The notes under the pieces are model-generated. The model did no database searches, was not told the origin of the DNA, and was given only the letters and a program-made list of their open reading frames with translations. The translations under genes were made by a program, and so were the position numbers. A DNA stretch of 64,000 bases from a bacterium (lineage in GTDB: Bacteria > Desulfobacterota > Deferrisomatia > Deferrisomatales > BM512): NCBI GenBank assembly GCA_004322275.1, contig SCTA01000001.1, forward strand, positions 49,522 through 113,521, given 5' to 3'. Each line of letters opens with the position of its first letter. Position 1 is the stretch's first letter. Below, one piece after another: positions 8,128 through 16,458 of this stretch.

Positions 8128-10236
8128 TCAAGGGTTAGCGCTCATTCTGCCACGGGCCGGCGCGGAAAATTCTCCGCCGGGGTCGAGTTTCTGGACTTCG
8201 AGATACTGCTCGTCCGCCTCGGCTCTTCGCCCTTCCTTTTCGAGGAGGACGCCGTAATTGTAGTGAGCCGAAGGATTCCCAGGGCTCAGTTCCAGCGCTT
8301 TTTTGAAAAAACCTTCCGCGCGCGAGGTTTGGCCCGCTTCGAGAAGCGCCAGCGCCATGAAGAGGTTGCTGGAGAAGTTTTCCGGGTCTCGTTCGAGCGC
8401 CAGAGCGAAATATTTTTGCGCTTCATCCATCCTTCCGGCTTTGGCGAATAAAAGCCCGAGTTCCCCGGGGGCGTCGGGATTTTCGGGGTTTTGCTCATGC
8501 GCTTTTTGGAAGGCTTCGATCGCCTTGTCGTCTTGCCCCTCTCTTTTGTACAGTTTGCCGAGGTTGTACCAGGCGCGGAAGTATTCGGGGCGCAGGGAGA
8601 GCTCTCTTTCAGGACTCACGATAGCAGCCACGTTGCCGCTCACTGCGACCCCAGGGCAGTATGCCGCTCCCGCTCCCGGACCGGGTTTCAGCGCTCTAGA
8701 GAAGGCTTCGATCGCCTCGGGGTATTTCCCGGCTTTTTCGTAGGTTACCCCCAGATTGTTCCAGACCGAGGGGTTGCAGTTGTGGGTGTCGACCGTATCC
8801 GGCCGCAGTTCCAGAGACTTTTTAAAGGCTTCTATCGCCTCGGGGTATCTCCCGGTTTTCTCGTACTTTACTCCGAGGTTGTTCCAGACCGAGGGGCTGA
8901 AGGGATTTTTTTTAATCGACTCTTCAAAGTACCGGATGCTCAGCTCGTCGTTACCCGCGGCGCCGTAAGCGTTCGCCAGCGCGTTCGCGGCGAAGGCGCT
9001 CCCGGTGGTGTCGAAATGATAGGCAAAGAGGGTGACCCCGTCCTTCCACCGGGAAAGCTGGAGACTCGAAAAGGCGAAGAGGATCCCGAGGATAAGAGCG
9101 CCGGAAAAAGCCGCTGATTTACCCGGAACACCCTTTAGAGATGGGAGTGAACCAATCCCCCAGACGAGTCCGAAAAAAAGCCCCATGTGGGGAAGGTAGG
9201 TGAAACGGTCCGCCATAGTGTTGAGGCCGACGGACACGATCCCGCTGACGGGAAAAAGGGCCGCGACAAACCAGAACCAGCCGGAGGCAAGGGCCGGGGA
9301 GAATATGCGCCCTTTAAAAGCCAAAAAGGTCAGGGCCAGAAGCAACGCCGTTCCCGTGAGAATCAGGATTACGGAGGGGGCGGTATCGGCTCTGTTTTCG
9401 ATGACCAGGTTTACGGGCCAGATGGTTTTCCAAAGGTAGTGGGCGTAGGAAACCGGCACCTCCGAAAGCCTCTGCGACAGCGGGGTTGTCTCGGGCAGGG
9501 CGATGTTTCGTTTCTGGAAATAGAGGGTGAGGAAGGAGAAGAGCGCTGAGAGGGCGAAAAACGGAATCTTCTCCGGCAGGAGTTTTTTAAGGCCGGAGCC
9601 CCGTTCGTTTTCCCTGAGCCTTCCGAGGGGCCAGTAGTCAGCGGCGAGAAGTATGAGGGGCATGATTACGAGAACAGGCTTTGAGGCGAGCCCCGCGAGC
9701 ATCGCCGCAAGCGAGGCCAGGTACCATCCCTTGCTCTTTTCCTTCGAGTATTTGAGCCAGGAGAGCAGGCAAAGGAGGAAGAAGAGCCCCGAAAGGAGGT
9801 CTTTTCTTTCGGTTATCCACGCCACCGATTCCACGCGCAGGGGGTGGAGCGCCCACAGCGCGGCGGCGAAAAAGCTCTTCCAGGGCGAGCCCGTGGCCCT
9901 GTAGAGGAAGGCGAAGAGCAAAAGCCCGTTAATCACCTGTAAAATCGTATTAGTGAGGTGAAAACCGCCCGCGTCGATGCCGTAAAACTCGGAATCGGCC
10001 ATGAGCGACAGCCAGTTCAGCGGAACCCAATAATCCTGATGGGACTCGGTGAAGGCTTTTCTGACCCCTTCAAGGGAAAATCCGCCCTTTACCAGCTCGT
10101 TTCCGTAAACGTATTCCGAGTCATCGAGAACTATGAAATCAAAGTTTCTTGACGGCAGGTAAAGCGCCGCGATGGCCAGAGCCAGAACCGCGGCGAGAAT
10201 TACCGGAATGCTTCTTTTTCGGGTCGTAAATTTCAA
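8128..10236 (-). CDS. TMTC-like membrane protein with C-terminal TPRs, internally duplicated (paralog 3 of 8)
   Basis: 702 residues, TTG start at 10236; D38-D39 in IVLDDSEYV, HPLRVESVAWITERKD, ADRFTYLPHMG. The TPR half has a recent internal duplication: PSVWNNLGV.YEK.G.YPEAIEAF occurs twice, 41 codons (123 bp) apart, with the two DNA copies still closely alike around 8700-8900. Immediately after the second copy comes a low-complexity, non-TPR stretch (PGPGAGAAYCPGVAVSGNVA) that looks like a scarred repeat, so the superhelix may be interrupted there. About seven recognisable TPRs in all. A 77-base gap separates it from paralog 4, one of the widest in the array. Confidence 0.82.
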   Translation of the reverse strand: MKFTTRKRSIPVILAAVLALAIAALYLPSRNFDFIVLDDSEYVYGNELVKGGFSLEGVRKAFTESHQDYWVPLNWLSLMADSEFYGIDAGGFHLTNTILQVINGLLLFAFLYRATGSPWKSFFAAALWALHPLRVESVAWITERKDLLSGLFFLLCLLSWLKYSKEKSKGWYLASLAAMLAGLASKPVLVIMPLILLAADYWPLGRLRENERGSGLKKLLPEKIPFFALSALFSFLTLYFQKRNIALPETTPLSQRLSEVPVSYAHYLWKTIWPVNLVIENRADTAPSVILILTGTALLLALTFLAFKGRIFSPALASGWFWFVAALFPVSGIVSVGLNTMADRFTYLPHMGLFFGLVWGIGSLPSLKGVPGKSAAFSGALILGILFAFSSLQLSRWKDGVTLFAYHFDTTGSAFAANALANAYGAAGNDELSIRYFEESIKKNPFSPSVWNNLGVKYEKTGRYPEAIEAFKKSLELRPDTVDTHNCNPSVWNNLGVTYEKAGKYPEAIEAFSRALKPGPGAGAAYCPGVAVSGNVAAIVSPERELSLRPEYFRAWYNLGKLYKREGQDDKAIEAFQKAHEQNPENPDAPGELGLLFAKAGRMDEAQKYFALALERDPENFSSNLFMALALLEAGQTSRAEGFFKKALELSPGNPSAHYNYGVLLEKEGRRAEADEQYLEVQKLDPGGEFSAPARGRMSANP

Positions 10237-10313
10237 ACCTGAACCCTCGTTCCGGACAGGAATTTTTTAGAGTCAACCTTATAAAATAAGGCTTTTTGCA
10301 GACAGGCGCAAAG

Positions 10314-12200
10314 CTATCTTTGAAGCCTTGAAAGCCATTCCATCGTAGCGGGATCGCCGGGATTTTGCCTTCGCGCCTCGCTAAAATGCCGGTACGCCTC
10401 CGCTTTTTGCCCCGTCCCCGCGAGGAGTACGCCGAGATTGTAATGGGCGTTCGCGTCGTTCGGATTGAGGAGAAGGTACGCCCTGAACTGCTCTACGGCG
10501 AGTTCGCTTTGCCCTGTCTGGGCGGCGGACATGGCGAGATTTAATCTCGCCGCCGCGCTCCCGGGGTTGCTCTCAACCGCGTCCTTGAAGCGTGGTACAG
10601 CCTCGCCGGGGCGTCCCATTTTGGCGAGGGTGATTCCGAGCTGGAAACTCGCGTTGAAATTTTTGGGAGAGAGCCGGAGCGCCTCCTCGAAATACCTCAC
10701 AGCCTCGCCGGGTCTCCCGGTATTGGCGAGAATGAGGCCGTAATTGTAGAGACCGGGGGCGTAGTCGGGCTTAAGCGCGAGGGCCTTTTTCAGGTAAGCC
10801 TCGGCTGGCCCGGTTTCGCCCAGTTCCATCAGCGCCTCGGCCATGCAGAAGTTCGCCGGAATGTTGGAGGGGTTATGGGCAAGGGCGATGGCGGCGCTTT
10901 CCTTCGCCTTTTGGAACTCTCGCCTCATTATGTATTCAAAACCGCGAAGTTCGTTCGCGTAGGCGGCGTTGGAGGAGACGGCCTCGATCCTGTCGGCCAT
11001 GGCAAGAGTGCTCTGCCAGTGGGGAAGCTGCGCTACGGTGATAAAAGCCAGAGCCCCGACAGGCAGCGTCGAGGCGAGAAAGACCAGCTTTTCGCGCTTT
11101 TGAAAAATTATTTCCCCCGCCTGTTCAATTCCCCAGACGAAGACGACCGATACCCCGATAAGCGGGATATAGGTGAACCTGTCGGCCATGTAATTCAGCC
11201 CCACGGGTATTATGCCGCTGTTCGGCAGGAGCGAGACGGCGTACCAGAGCCAGCCCGTGAGAATAAAAGGCGAAGAGTTCCGGGTCTTCCAGGCGAACGC
11301 CGTTATCGAGACGAGGACGAGCGCAAAAATAAGAAGAGCGAGGTCTACCGGTGTTGAAACTTCTCCGGTTCTCGGCAGGAAGGCGAGGCCGAGCGGCCAG
11401 ACGAATTTCTGGAGGTAGTGGGAATACGACGCGGTCGCGTCGGCGAGTTTGCTCTGCGCCGAGATAGCCCCGGCGGGCGCGATGCTGGTGCTCTGGGTCG
11501 CCAGCGTAATTGCCGAAAAGATTATCGAGAGCGCGAAAAAAGGGATTTTTTCCAGAAAGAGGTTTTTAAGTCCGGCGAAAGTACCGGCTCTTCCAAGCGG
11601 CCAGTAATCCAGAAGGATGAGCAGAAAGGGTACCGTTACCAGAACGGGCTTCGCCATAAGGCCGATGAGAAGCGACGCAAAAGCCAGAAGATACCATAAC
11701 GGCCTTCTTGTCCTTGCGTACCGCTCCCAGGAAAGGAGGCACAGGAAAAAAAAGGCGCCGGAAAGCAGATCCTTTCTGGAGGTAATCCACGCCACCGATT
11801 CGACGCGAAGGGGGTGCAGCGCGAAGATTGCCGCCACGGCCAGGCTTTTCCAGAGCGAACCGGTCATCCTTTTCATCACCCAGAAAAGCAGAAAGCCGTT
11901 CAAGGCGTGGAGAAGGACGTTTGTCCGGTGAAAGGTTCCGGCGGCCGGGCCGAAGAGAGCGCTATCGGCCATGAAGGAAATCCACGTGGCGGGTATCCAG
12001 TAGTTGAAGAAGGGTTTTGAAAACACGGTCGCGACGGACTGCCAGTTCAGACCCAGGCTTACCAGCGGGTTTTCGGCGATGTATTCGTAATCGTCCACCG
12101 CGAAAAAGCCGTACCCCGTCGCGGGCCAGTAAACGACCGCGGTCAGGAGCAGCAGGGCTGCCCCGAGAAGCAGGGGGAGATTTCCTTCGGGCTTTTTCAA
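10314..12200 (-). CDS. TMTC-like membrane protein with C-terminal TPRs, shortest and most diverged (paralog 4 of 8)
   Basis: 628 residues, the shortest of the set, with about six TPRs. The acidic pair is D36-D37 in FAVDDYEYI, the HP motif reads HPLRVESVAWITSRKD (Ser in place of the usual Glu), and the late motif is ADRFTYIPLIG. TTG start at 12200, 29 bases after paralog 5. The membrane half (about residues 8-385) keeps the helix pattern of the others. The linker just before the TPRs reads MADRIEAVSSNAAYANELRG in place of the usual FTFFS-type segment, so this member separated early from the rest. Function inferred as for the family. Confidence 0.82.
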   Translation of the reverse strand: MKKPEGNLPLLLGAALLLLTAVVYWPATGYGFFAVDDYEYIAENPLVSLGLNWQSVATVFSKPFFNYWIPATWISFMADSALFGPAAGTFHRTNVLLHALNGFLLFWVMKRMTGSLWKSLAVAAIFALHPLRVESVAWITSRKDLLSGAFFFLCLLSWERYARTRRPLWYLLAFASLLIGLMAKPVLVTVPFLLILLDYWPLGRAGTFAGLKNLFLEKIPFFALSIIFSAITLATQSTSIAPAGAISAQSKLADATASYSHYLQKFVWPLGLAFLPRTGEVSTPVDLALLIFALVLVSITAFAWKTRNSSPFILTGWLWYAVSLLPNSGIIPVGLNYMADRFTYIPLIGVSVVFVWGIEQAGEIIFQKREKLVFLASTLPVGALAFITVAQLPHWQSTLAMADRIEAVSSNAAYANELRGFEYIMRREFQKAKESAAIALAHNPSNIPANFCMAEALMELGETGPAEAYLKKALALKPDYAPGLYNYGLILANTGRPGEAVRYFEEALRLSPKNFNASFQLGITLAKMGRPGEAVPRFKDAVESNPGSAAARLNLAMSAAQTGQSELAVEQFRAYLLLNPNDANAHYNLGVLLAGTGQKAEAYRHFSEARRQNPGDPATMEWLSRLQR

Positions 12201-12229
12201 AAGCGTCTCATGTCTGGCCGCCGTCCGTT

Positions 12230-14440
12230 TCAGTTTCCTTGCCAGCCTTCGCCGGTTCTCTTGAGTGCTTTTAGCACCTCTTCCTGACCGGGGTATTGTT
12301 TCAGAACTTCCCTGAAAAGTCTTTGAGCTTCTTCTCTCCTGCCTGTCTTTTCAAGCAGAAGGCCGTAATTGAAGCGTGCGGCGGTGTTGGAGGGATCGAT
12401 GAGCAGGATTTTTTTGAAAAGAGTTGCGGCGCGGCTCTTTTGCTCCGTATCTGAAAGGGCGAGAGCCAGGTTCAAATTGTAATCCGGATTTTCGGGCTCA
12501 AACCTTGCGGCCTTTTCAAAATAACCTACCGCTTCCTTTGTACGGCCTCCTTGCGCAAGGGCGACGCCAAGGTCCGAGAGAACCTCGCCGTTTTCCGGGT
12601 CAAGGTCAGACGCCCTGAAGAGATATTCCAGCGCCTTGTCCTTCTTTCCGGCTTTCGAGTAGTAGATTCCCGCGCTGCGTAGCGACGGGACGTGCTGTGG
12701 AGACAGCGCCAGCGCGGTTTCAATCTCCTTTATCGCCTGCTCCGGCCTGCCGAGGGCGTCCAGGGCCACCGACAGGTTGAAGTGCGCCTCGTGGTTATAG
12801 GGATAGATTCCGATGGCTTTTTCAAGCGCTTCGACGGCCTTGGGGTATTTTCCCGTTTCGTTGTAGATATAGCCCATAAGGATGAGAGATGCATAACGTT
12901 CCGGGTCCAGTTCGAGGGTTTTGTCCAGGTGATACATCGCAAGGTCGAAGCGCCTGAGCCATATGGCGCTGTCGGCCAGACGGTAGTGAGCTTCGAGATA
13001 GCCCGGTTTCAGCCTGAGAGCCTCTTCATAACAGGAAACAGCTTCCTTGTAGCGTTTTGAATTTTCAAAATACGAGCCTTTGTCCAGCCAGGTTGACGGG
13101 TAAAGAGGACGTGTTTTTAGCGATTCCTCTATTAGCGCCATTGCTTTATCAGGCTCGCCATTGCTGAGATAGGCGTTCCAGAGAAGCTTCTCGTTGAACG
13201 AATCTCCCCCGGTGACGGAGAGGTTGTGAGAGAAAAGCGTCACCCCGTCTTTCCACCAGGAGAGCTGATTGAAGGAGATACAGCCGAGGAAGGCGAGGGC
13301 CAGAACCGCCATCCACGCGGTTGTTCTCCTTAGAAATGCATTCTCTCCTGCCGGACCGCCGATCCCCCAGACCAGCAAGATCGCGATGCCCATATGCGGC
13401 AGATAGGTAAAGTGGTCGGCAACCAGATAGGTTCCGGCGGGTATGATTCCGCTTACGGGAAAAAGAGCGCACAGGTACCAGAACCAACCGGCGAAAAACG
13501 CCGGAGAGACCTTCCTCGCTTTCCAGCTGAAAACGGATATTCCCAAAAGCGACAGGACGGCCGCAAAAAACCAGACGCCGGTAAACCTCGTGGCGGTGTT
13601 TATGTCGCTCATTACGAGGTCCACGGGCCAGAAGGTACGGTAAAGGTAGTAGAGATACGAGGTCGCCACGTTGACAAGGCGCGCGGTGTAGGAAACCTCT
13701 TCCCACGCCTGAATGGCCCCCTTCTGAAAGAAGAGGGTGAGGGGGACCAGAACAAGGGACAGAGCAATAAAGGGAGCCTTCTCGCGCAAAAGTCCCTTCA
13801 GGTTTTCCCGTTCCCCCGTAAACCTTTTAAGGGGCCAGATATCCACCGCGAGAAGGATCGCGGGCATGACTACGAGGATGGGTTTCGCCCAGTAGCCGAG
13901 GAGCATCATAAAAAGCGCGGCGAGGTACCAGAGGGGCTTTTTGTCTTTGACGTACCGGAGGTAGGCGAGAAGGCATAAAAGAAAAAAGAACCCCGAGAGA
14001 AGGTCCTTCCTCTCCGTTATCCAGGCCACCGATTCCACGCGCAGCGGATGAAAAGCCCAGAGAGCCGCAGCGAAAAAGCTTTTCCAGAGCGAATTCGTAG
14101 CGAGGTAGAGAAAGGCGAAAAAGAGCAGGGTGTTAAGCGCGTGCAAAAGGGTGTTGGTCAGGTGAAAGCCGCCCGCTTCCATGCCGTAGAACTGCGCGTC
14201 GGCCATGTAGGAGAGCCAGGTCATCGGCGCCCATAATTTCATATAGGTTTCGGTGAAAGCGCGCTGAATCCCCTGGCCGGTGAAACCGCGGGCGACAATG
14301 TCGTTCTTGACGACGTAGTCGACGTCGTCGAGATTGATAAAATCGAAAGAGGCCGATTTGACGTAGAGCGCACCGACCGACAGCGCGAGAACCACGGCGA
14401 GACAAATCGCCCTGTAACGGGCTGATATATGAGCACTCAT
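12230..14440 (-). CDS. TMTC-like membrane protein with C-terminal TPRs, longest (paralog 5 of 8)
   Basis: 736 residues, ATG start at 14440 in a four-base overlap with the stop of paralog 6. D38-D39 in INLDDVDYV, HPLRVESVAWITERKD, and the histidine-type late motif ADHFTYLPHMG. About nine TPRs, the longest superhelix of the array. Its closest relative is paralog 2, not its immediate neighbours, so the gene order does not follow simple neighbour-by-neighbour duplication. The segment ahead of the TPRs (WWKDGVTLFSHNLSVTGGDSF) is shared with paralog 2 almost residue for residue. Confidence 0.83.
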   Translation of the reverse strand: MSAHISARYRAICLAVVLALSVGALYVKSASFDFINLDDVDYVVKNDIVARGFTGQGIQRAFTETYMKLWAPMTWLSYMADAQFYGMEAGGFHLTNTLLHALNTLLFFAFLYLATNSLWKSFFAAALWAFHPLRVESVAWITERKDLLSGFFFLLCLLAYLRYVKDKKPLWYLAALFMMLLGYWAKPILVVMPAILLAVDIWPLKRFTGERENLKGLLREKAPFIALSLVLVPLTLFFQKGAIQAWEEVSYTARLVNVATSYLYYLYRTFWPVDLVMSDINTATRFTGVWFFAAVLSLLGISVFSWKARKVSPAFFAGWFWYLCALFPVSGIIPAGTYLVADHFTYLPHMGIAILLVWGIGGPAGENAFLRRTTAWMAVLALAFLGCISFNQLSWWKDGVTLFSHNLSVTGGDSFNEKLLWNAYLSNGEPDKAMALIEESLKTRPLYPSTWLDKGSYFENSKRYKEAVSCYEEALRLKPGYLEAHYRLADSAIWLRRFDLAMYHLDKTLELDPERYASLILMGYIYNETGKYPKAVEALEKAIGIYPYNHEAHFNLSVALDALGRPEQAIKEIETALALSPQHVPSLRSAGIYYSKAGKKDKALEYLFRASDLDPENGEVLSDLGVALAQGGRTKEAVGYFEKAARFEPENPDYNLNLALALSDTEQKSRAATLFKKILLIDPSNTAARFNYGLLLEKTGRREEAQRLFREVLKQYPGQEEVLKALKRTGEGWQGN

Positions 14441-16434
14441 CCGTCAGCGCCTTCACCCGTTCGGAGAAGAGCTTTTAGCGCCTCCTCGTTGCCGGGGTAT
14501 TGTTTCAGGACCTCACGGAAATGGTTTTGAGCTTCTTTTCTCTTCCCGGTCTTCTCCAGCATGAGACCGTAGTTGAAATGCGCGGCCCCGTTGGAGGGGT
14601 CGAGGCTCAGGGTCTTTTCAAAGAAAGCGGCGGCGCGGCCGGTCTGGCCGGTTTTAAAGAGCGCCAGGGCAAGGTTGAAGTTGTGATCAGGGTTTTCCGG
14701 CTCTATCTCCACCGCCCTTTCAAAATAACCGACGGACTCCTGCTCGCGACCGGTCTTGGCGAGGGCTATGGCTAGCTCCTTATACGCTCCGGAGTTTCCC
14801 GGCCGAAGCCAGGCGGCCTTCTGAAAAAGCGGCACGGCGCTTGCGTAATCGCCCCTGCCTGAATAAATGAGACCGGCGTTGTACAGCGAAGGCCAGTGGG
14901 AGGGGTTGATGCTTATAGCCTGAAGGTAGTGCGCAAGAGCCGTAGCCTCGTCCCGGAGTGTTGCCGACGCGACGGCAAGGTTAAAATGCGCGTCCCAGGA
15001 CCATGAATTTATATCAAGGCTTTTTTTGAAAGCCTCCGCGGCCTCTTCATGGCGGCCCATCTTGCCGAGCAGCACGCCCATGTTGTTGTAGGTTATCGCC
15101 TCGCCGGGCTCCTTTTCGACGGATATTTTAAAATGCGTCAGGGCTTCCTCGTTTCTCCCCGCGTCTTCGTAGGCACCGGCAAGAACCCTTTCGGCAAATC
15201 CGCTGCCGCCGTTTTCAACCTGATATGAGAAGAGGGTCACGCCGTTTTTCCACTTCATGAGGTAGGAGCCGGAGGCGAAGGCCAGCAGGGCGGCGCAGAT
15301 GAAGAAAAAGCCCACCGCTGCCTTCCGCAGGTCCCGCCTGTTTCCTATAACGGCGTCCAGTCCCCAGACAGTGAGGATTGAAAGCCCGATGTGAGGAAGG
15401 TAGGTAAATCTGTCCGCGACGCTGTTGAGGCCGACGGCGACTATTCCGCTCACGGGAAGCATGGTAGCCAGATACCAGAGCCAGGAGGCGTTTACCGCCG
15501 GGAATTTCCCCTTCTTTTTCCATGCCTCGAAGGTCACAAGAAGTAAAAACACCCAGGCCAAAAGCGCGCCGAACCCGGTGAGGTGAATTGAACTGGTTCT
15601 GTCGAGTATTAGGCGCTTTGCAGGCCAGAGCGCCTCGTTGATATAGTAAAAATAAGAGGTTGCTACGTCGGAAACCCTTTGGGAAAGGGGGTAGGCGTCG
15701 CCCGGAACGAGAGAAACGCTCTGGTTGCGGATCGTGAGCAAGGCGAAGAGTCCGCCAAGGGCAAAGAACGGGATCTTCTCAAGCAGCAGCTTTTGAAGGT
15801 TTTCTTTCCCGGAGTACCTTTCCAGCGGCCAGAGATCGACAATGAGAAGGACCACAGGGAAGACGACGACTATCGGCTTTGAGGCGAGTCCGATAAACAT
15901 CAAAGCCAGCGCCGCCGAATAGCCCCATTTTTTGCGGTTTTTCGCGTATTCAAGATAGGCGAGAAGTCCGGCCAGAAAGAAAAAGCCAGAGAGAAGGTCT
16001 TTTCGGGCGGTAATCCAGGCTACCGATTCGACGCGCATGGGGTGCAGCGCCCACAGGGCCGCCGCGAAAAAGCTCTTCCAGGGCGAACCCGTCGCCCTGT
16101 GGAGGAAGGCGAAAAGCAAAAGTACGTTCAGCGCGTGCAGGAGCACGTTTGTCCGGTGAAAACCGCCCGCGCCCAGACCGAAGAACTCCGCGTCGGTCAT
16201 CAGGGAGATCCAGGTGACGGGTATCCAGTAGCTTTCCATGGGAGTGGTGAAGACGCTCTTTACCCCCCAGACGGTAAGCCCCTTCTGGACGATCTCGTTT
16301 TCGACGACGTACTGGGGATCGTCCATATTGATAAAATCAAATCCGGTCGAGGGCAGGTAAAGAAGTGCCGTAGCGAGGGCGAGCGCCAGCGCCAGATAAA
16401 GCGGGAGACGTTTTTTAATGAAGTCCGGTATCAA
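14437..16434 (-). CDS. TMTC-like membrane protein with C-terminal TPRs (paralog 6 of 8)
   Basis: 665 residues, TTG start at 16434 with GAGG eight bases upstream. D38-D39 in INMDDPQYV, HPMRVESVAWITARKD (Ala for Glu), ADRFTYLPHIG. About seven TPRs. The last two repeats and tail (EKTGKRKEAQNHFREVLKQY) are nearly identical to those of paralog 5 (EKTGRREEAQRLFREVLKQY), whereas the membrane half is of the arginine class and differs from it. This patchwork points to gene conversion between adjacent copies. Translationally coupled to paralog 5 by ATGA. Confidence 0.83.
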   Translation of the reverse strand: MIPDFIKKRLPLYLALALALATALLYLPSTGFDFINMDDPQYVVENEIVQKGLTVWGVKSVFTTPMESYWIPVTWISLMTDAEFFGLGAGGFHRTNVLLHALNVLLLFAFLHRATGSPWKSFFAAALWALHPMRVESVAWITARKDLLSGFFFLAGLLAYLEYAKNRKKWGYSAALALMFIGLASKPIVVVFPVVLLIVDLWPLERYSGKENLQKLLLEKIPFFALGGLFALLTIRNQSVSLVPGDAYPLSQRVSDVATSYFYYINEALWPAKRLILDRTSSIHLTGFGALLAWVFLLLVTFEAWKKKGKFPAVNASWLWYLATMLPVSGIVAVGLNSVADRFTYLPHIGLSILTVWGLDAVIGNRRDLRKAAVGFFFICAALLAFASGSYLMKWKNGVTLFSYQVENGGSGFAERVLAGAYEDAGRNEEALTHFKISVEKEPGEAITYNNMGVLLGKMGRHEEAAEAFKKSLDINSWSWDAHFNLAVASATLRDEATALAHYLQAISINPSHWPSLYNAGLIYSGRGDYASAVPLFQKAAWLRPGNSGAYKELAIALAKTGREQESVGYFERAVEIEPENPDHNFNLALALFKTGQTGRAAAFFEKTLSLDPSNGAAHFNYGLMLEKTGKRKEAQNHFREVLKQYPGNEEALKALLRTGEGADG

Positions 16435-16458
16435 TCCTGAAGCCTCGTTTTCCTGTAG

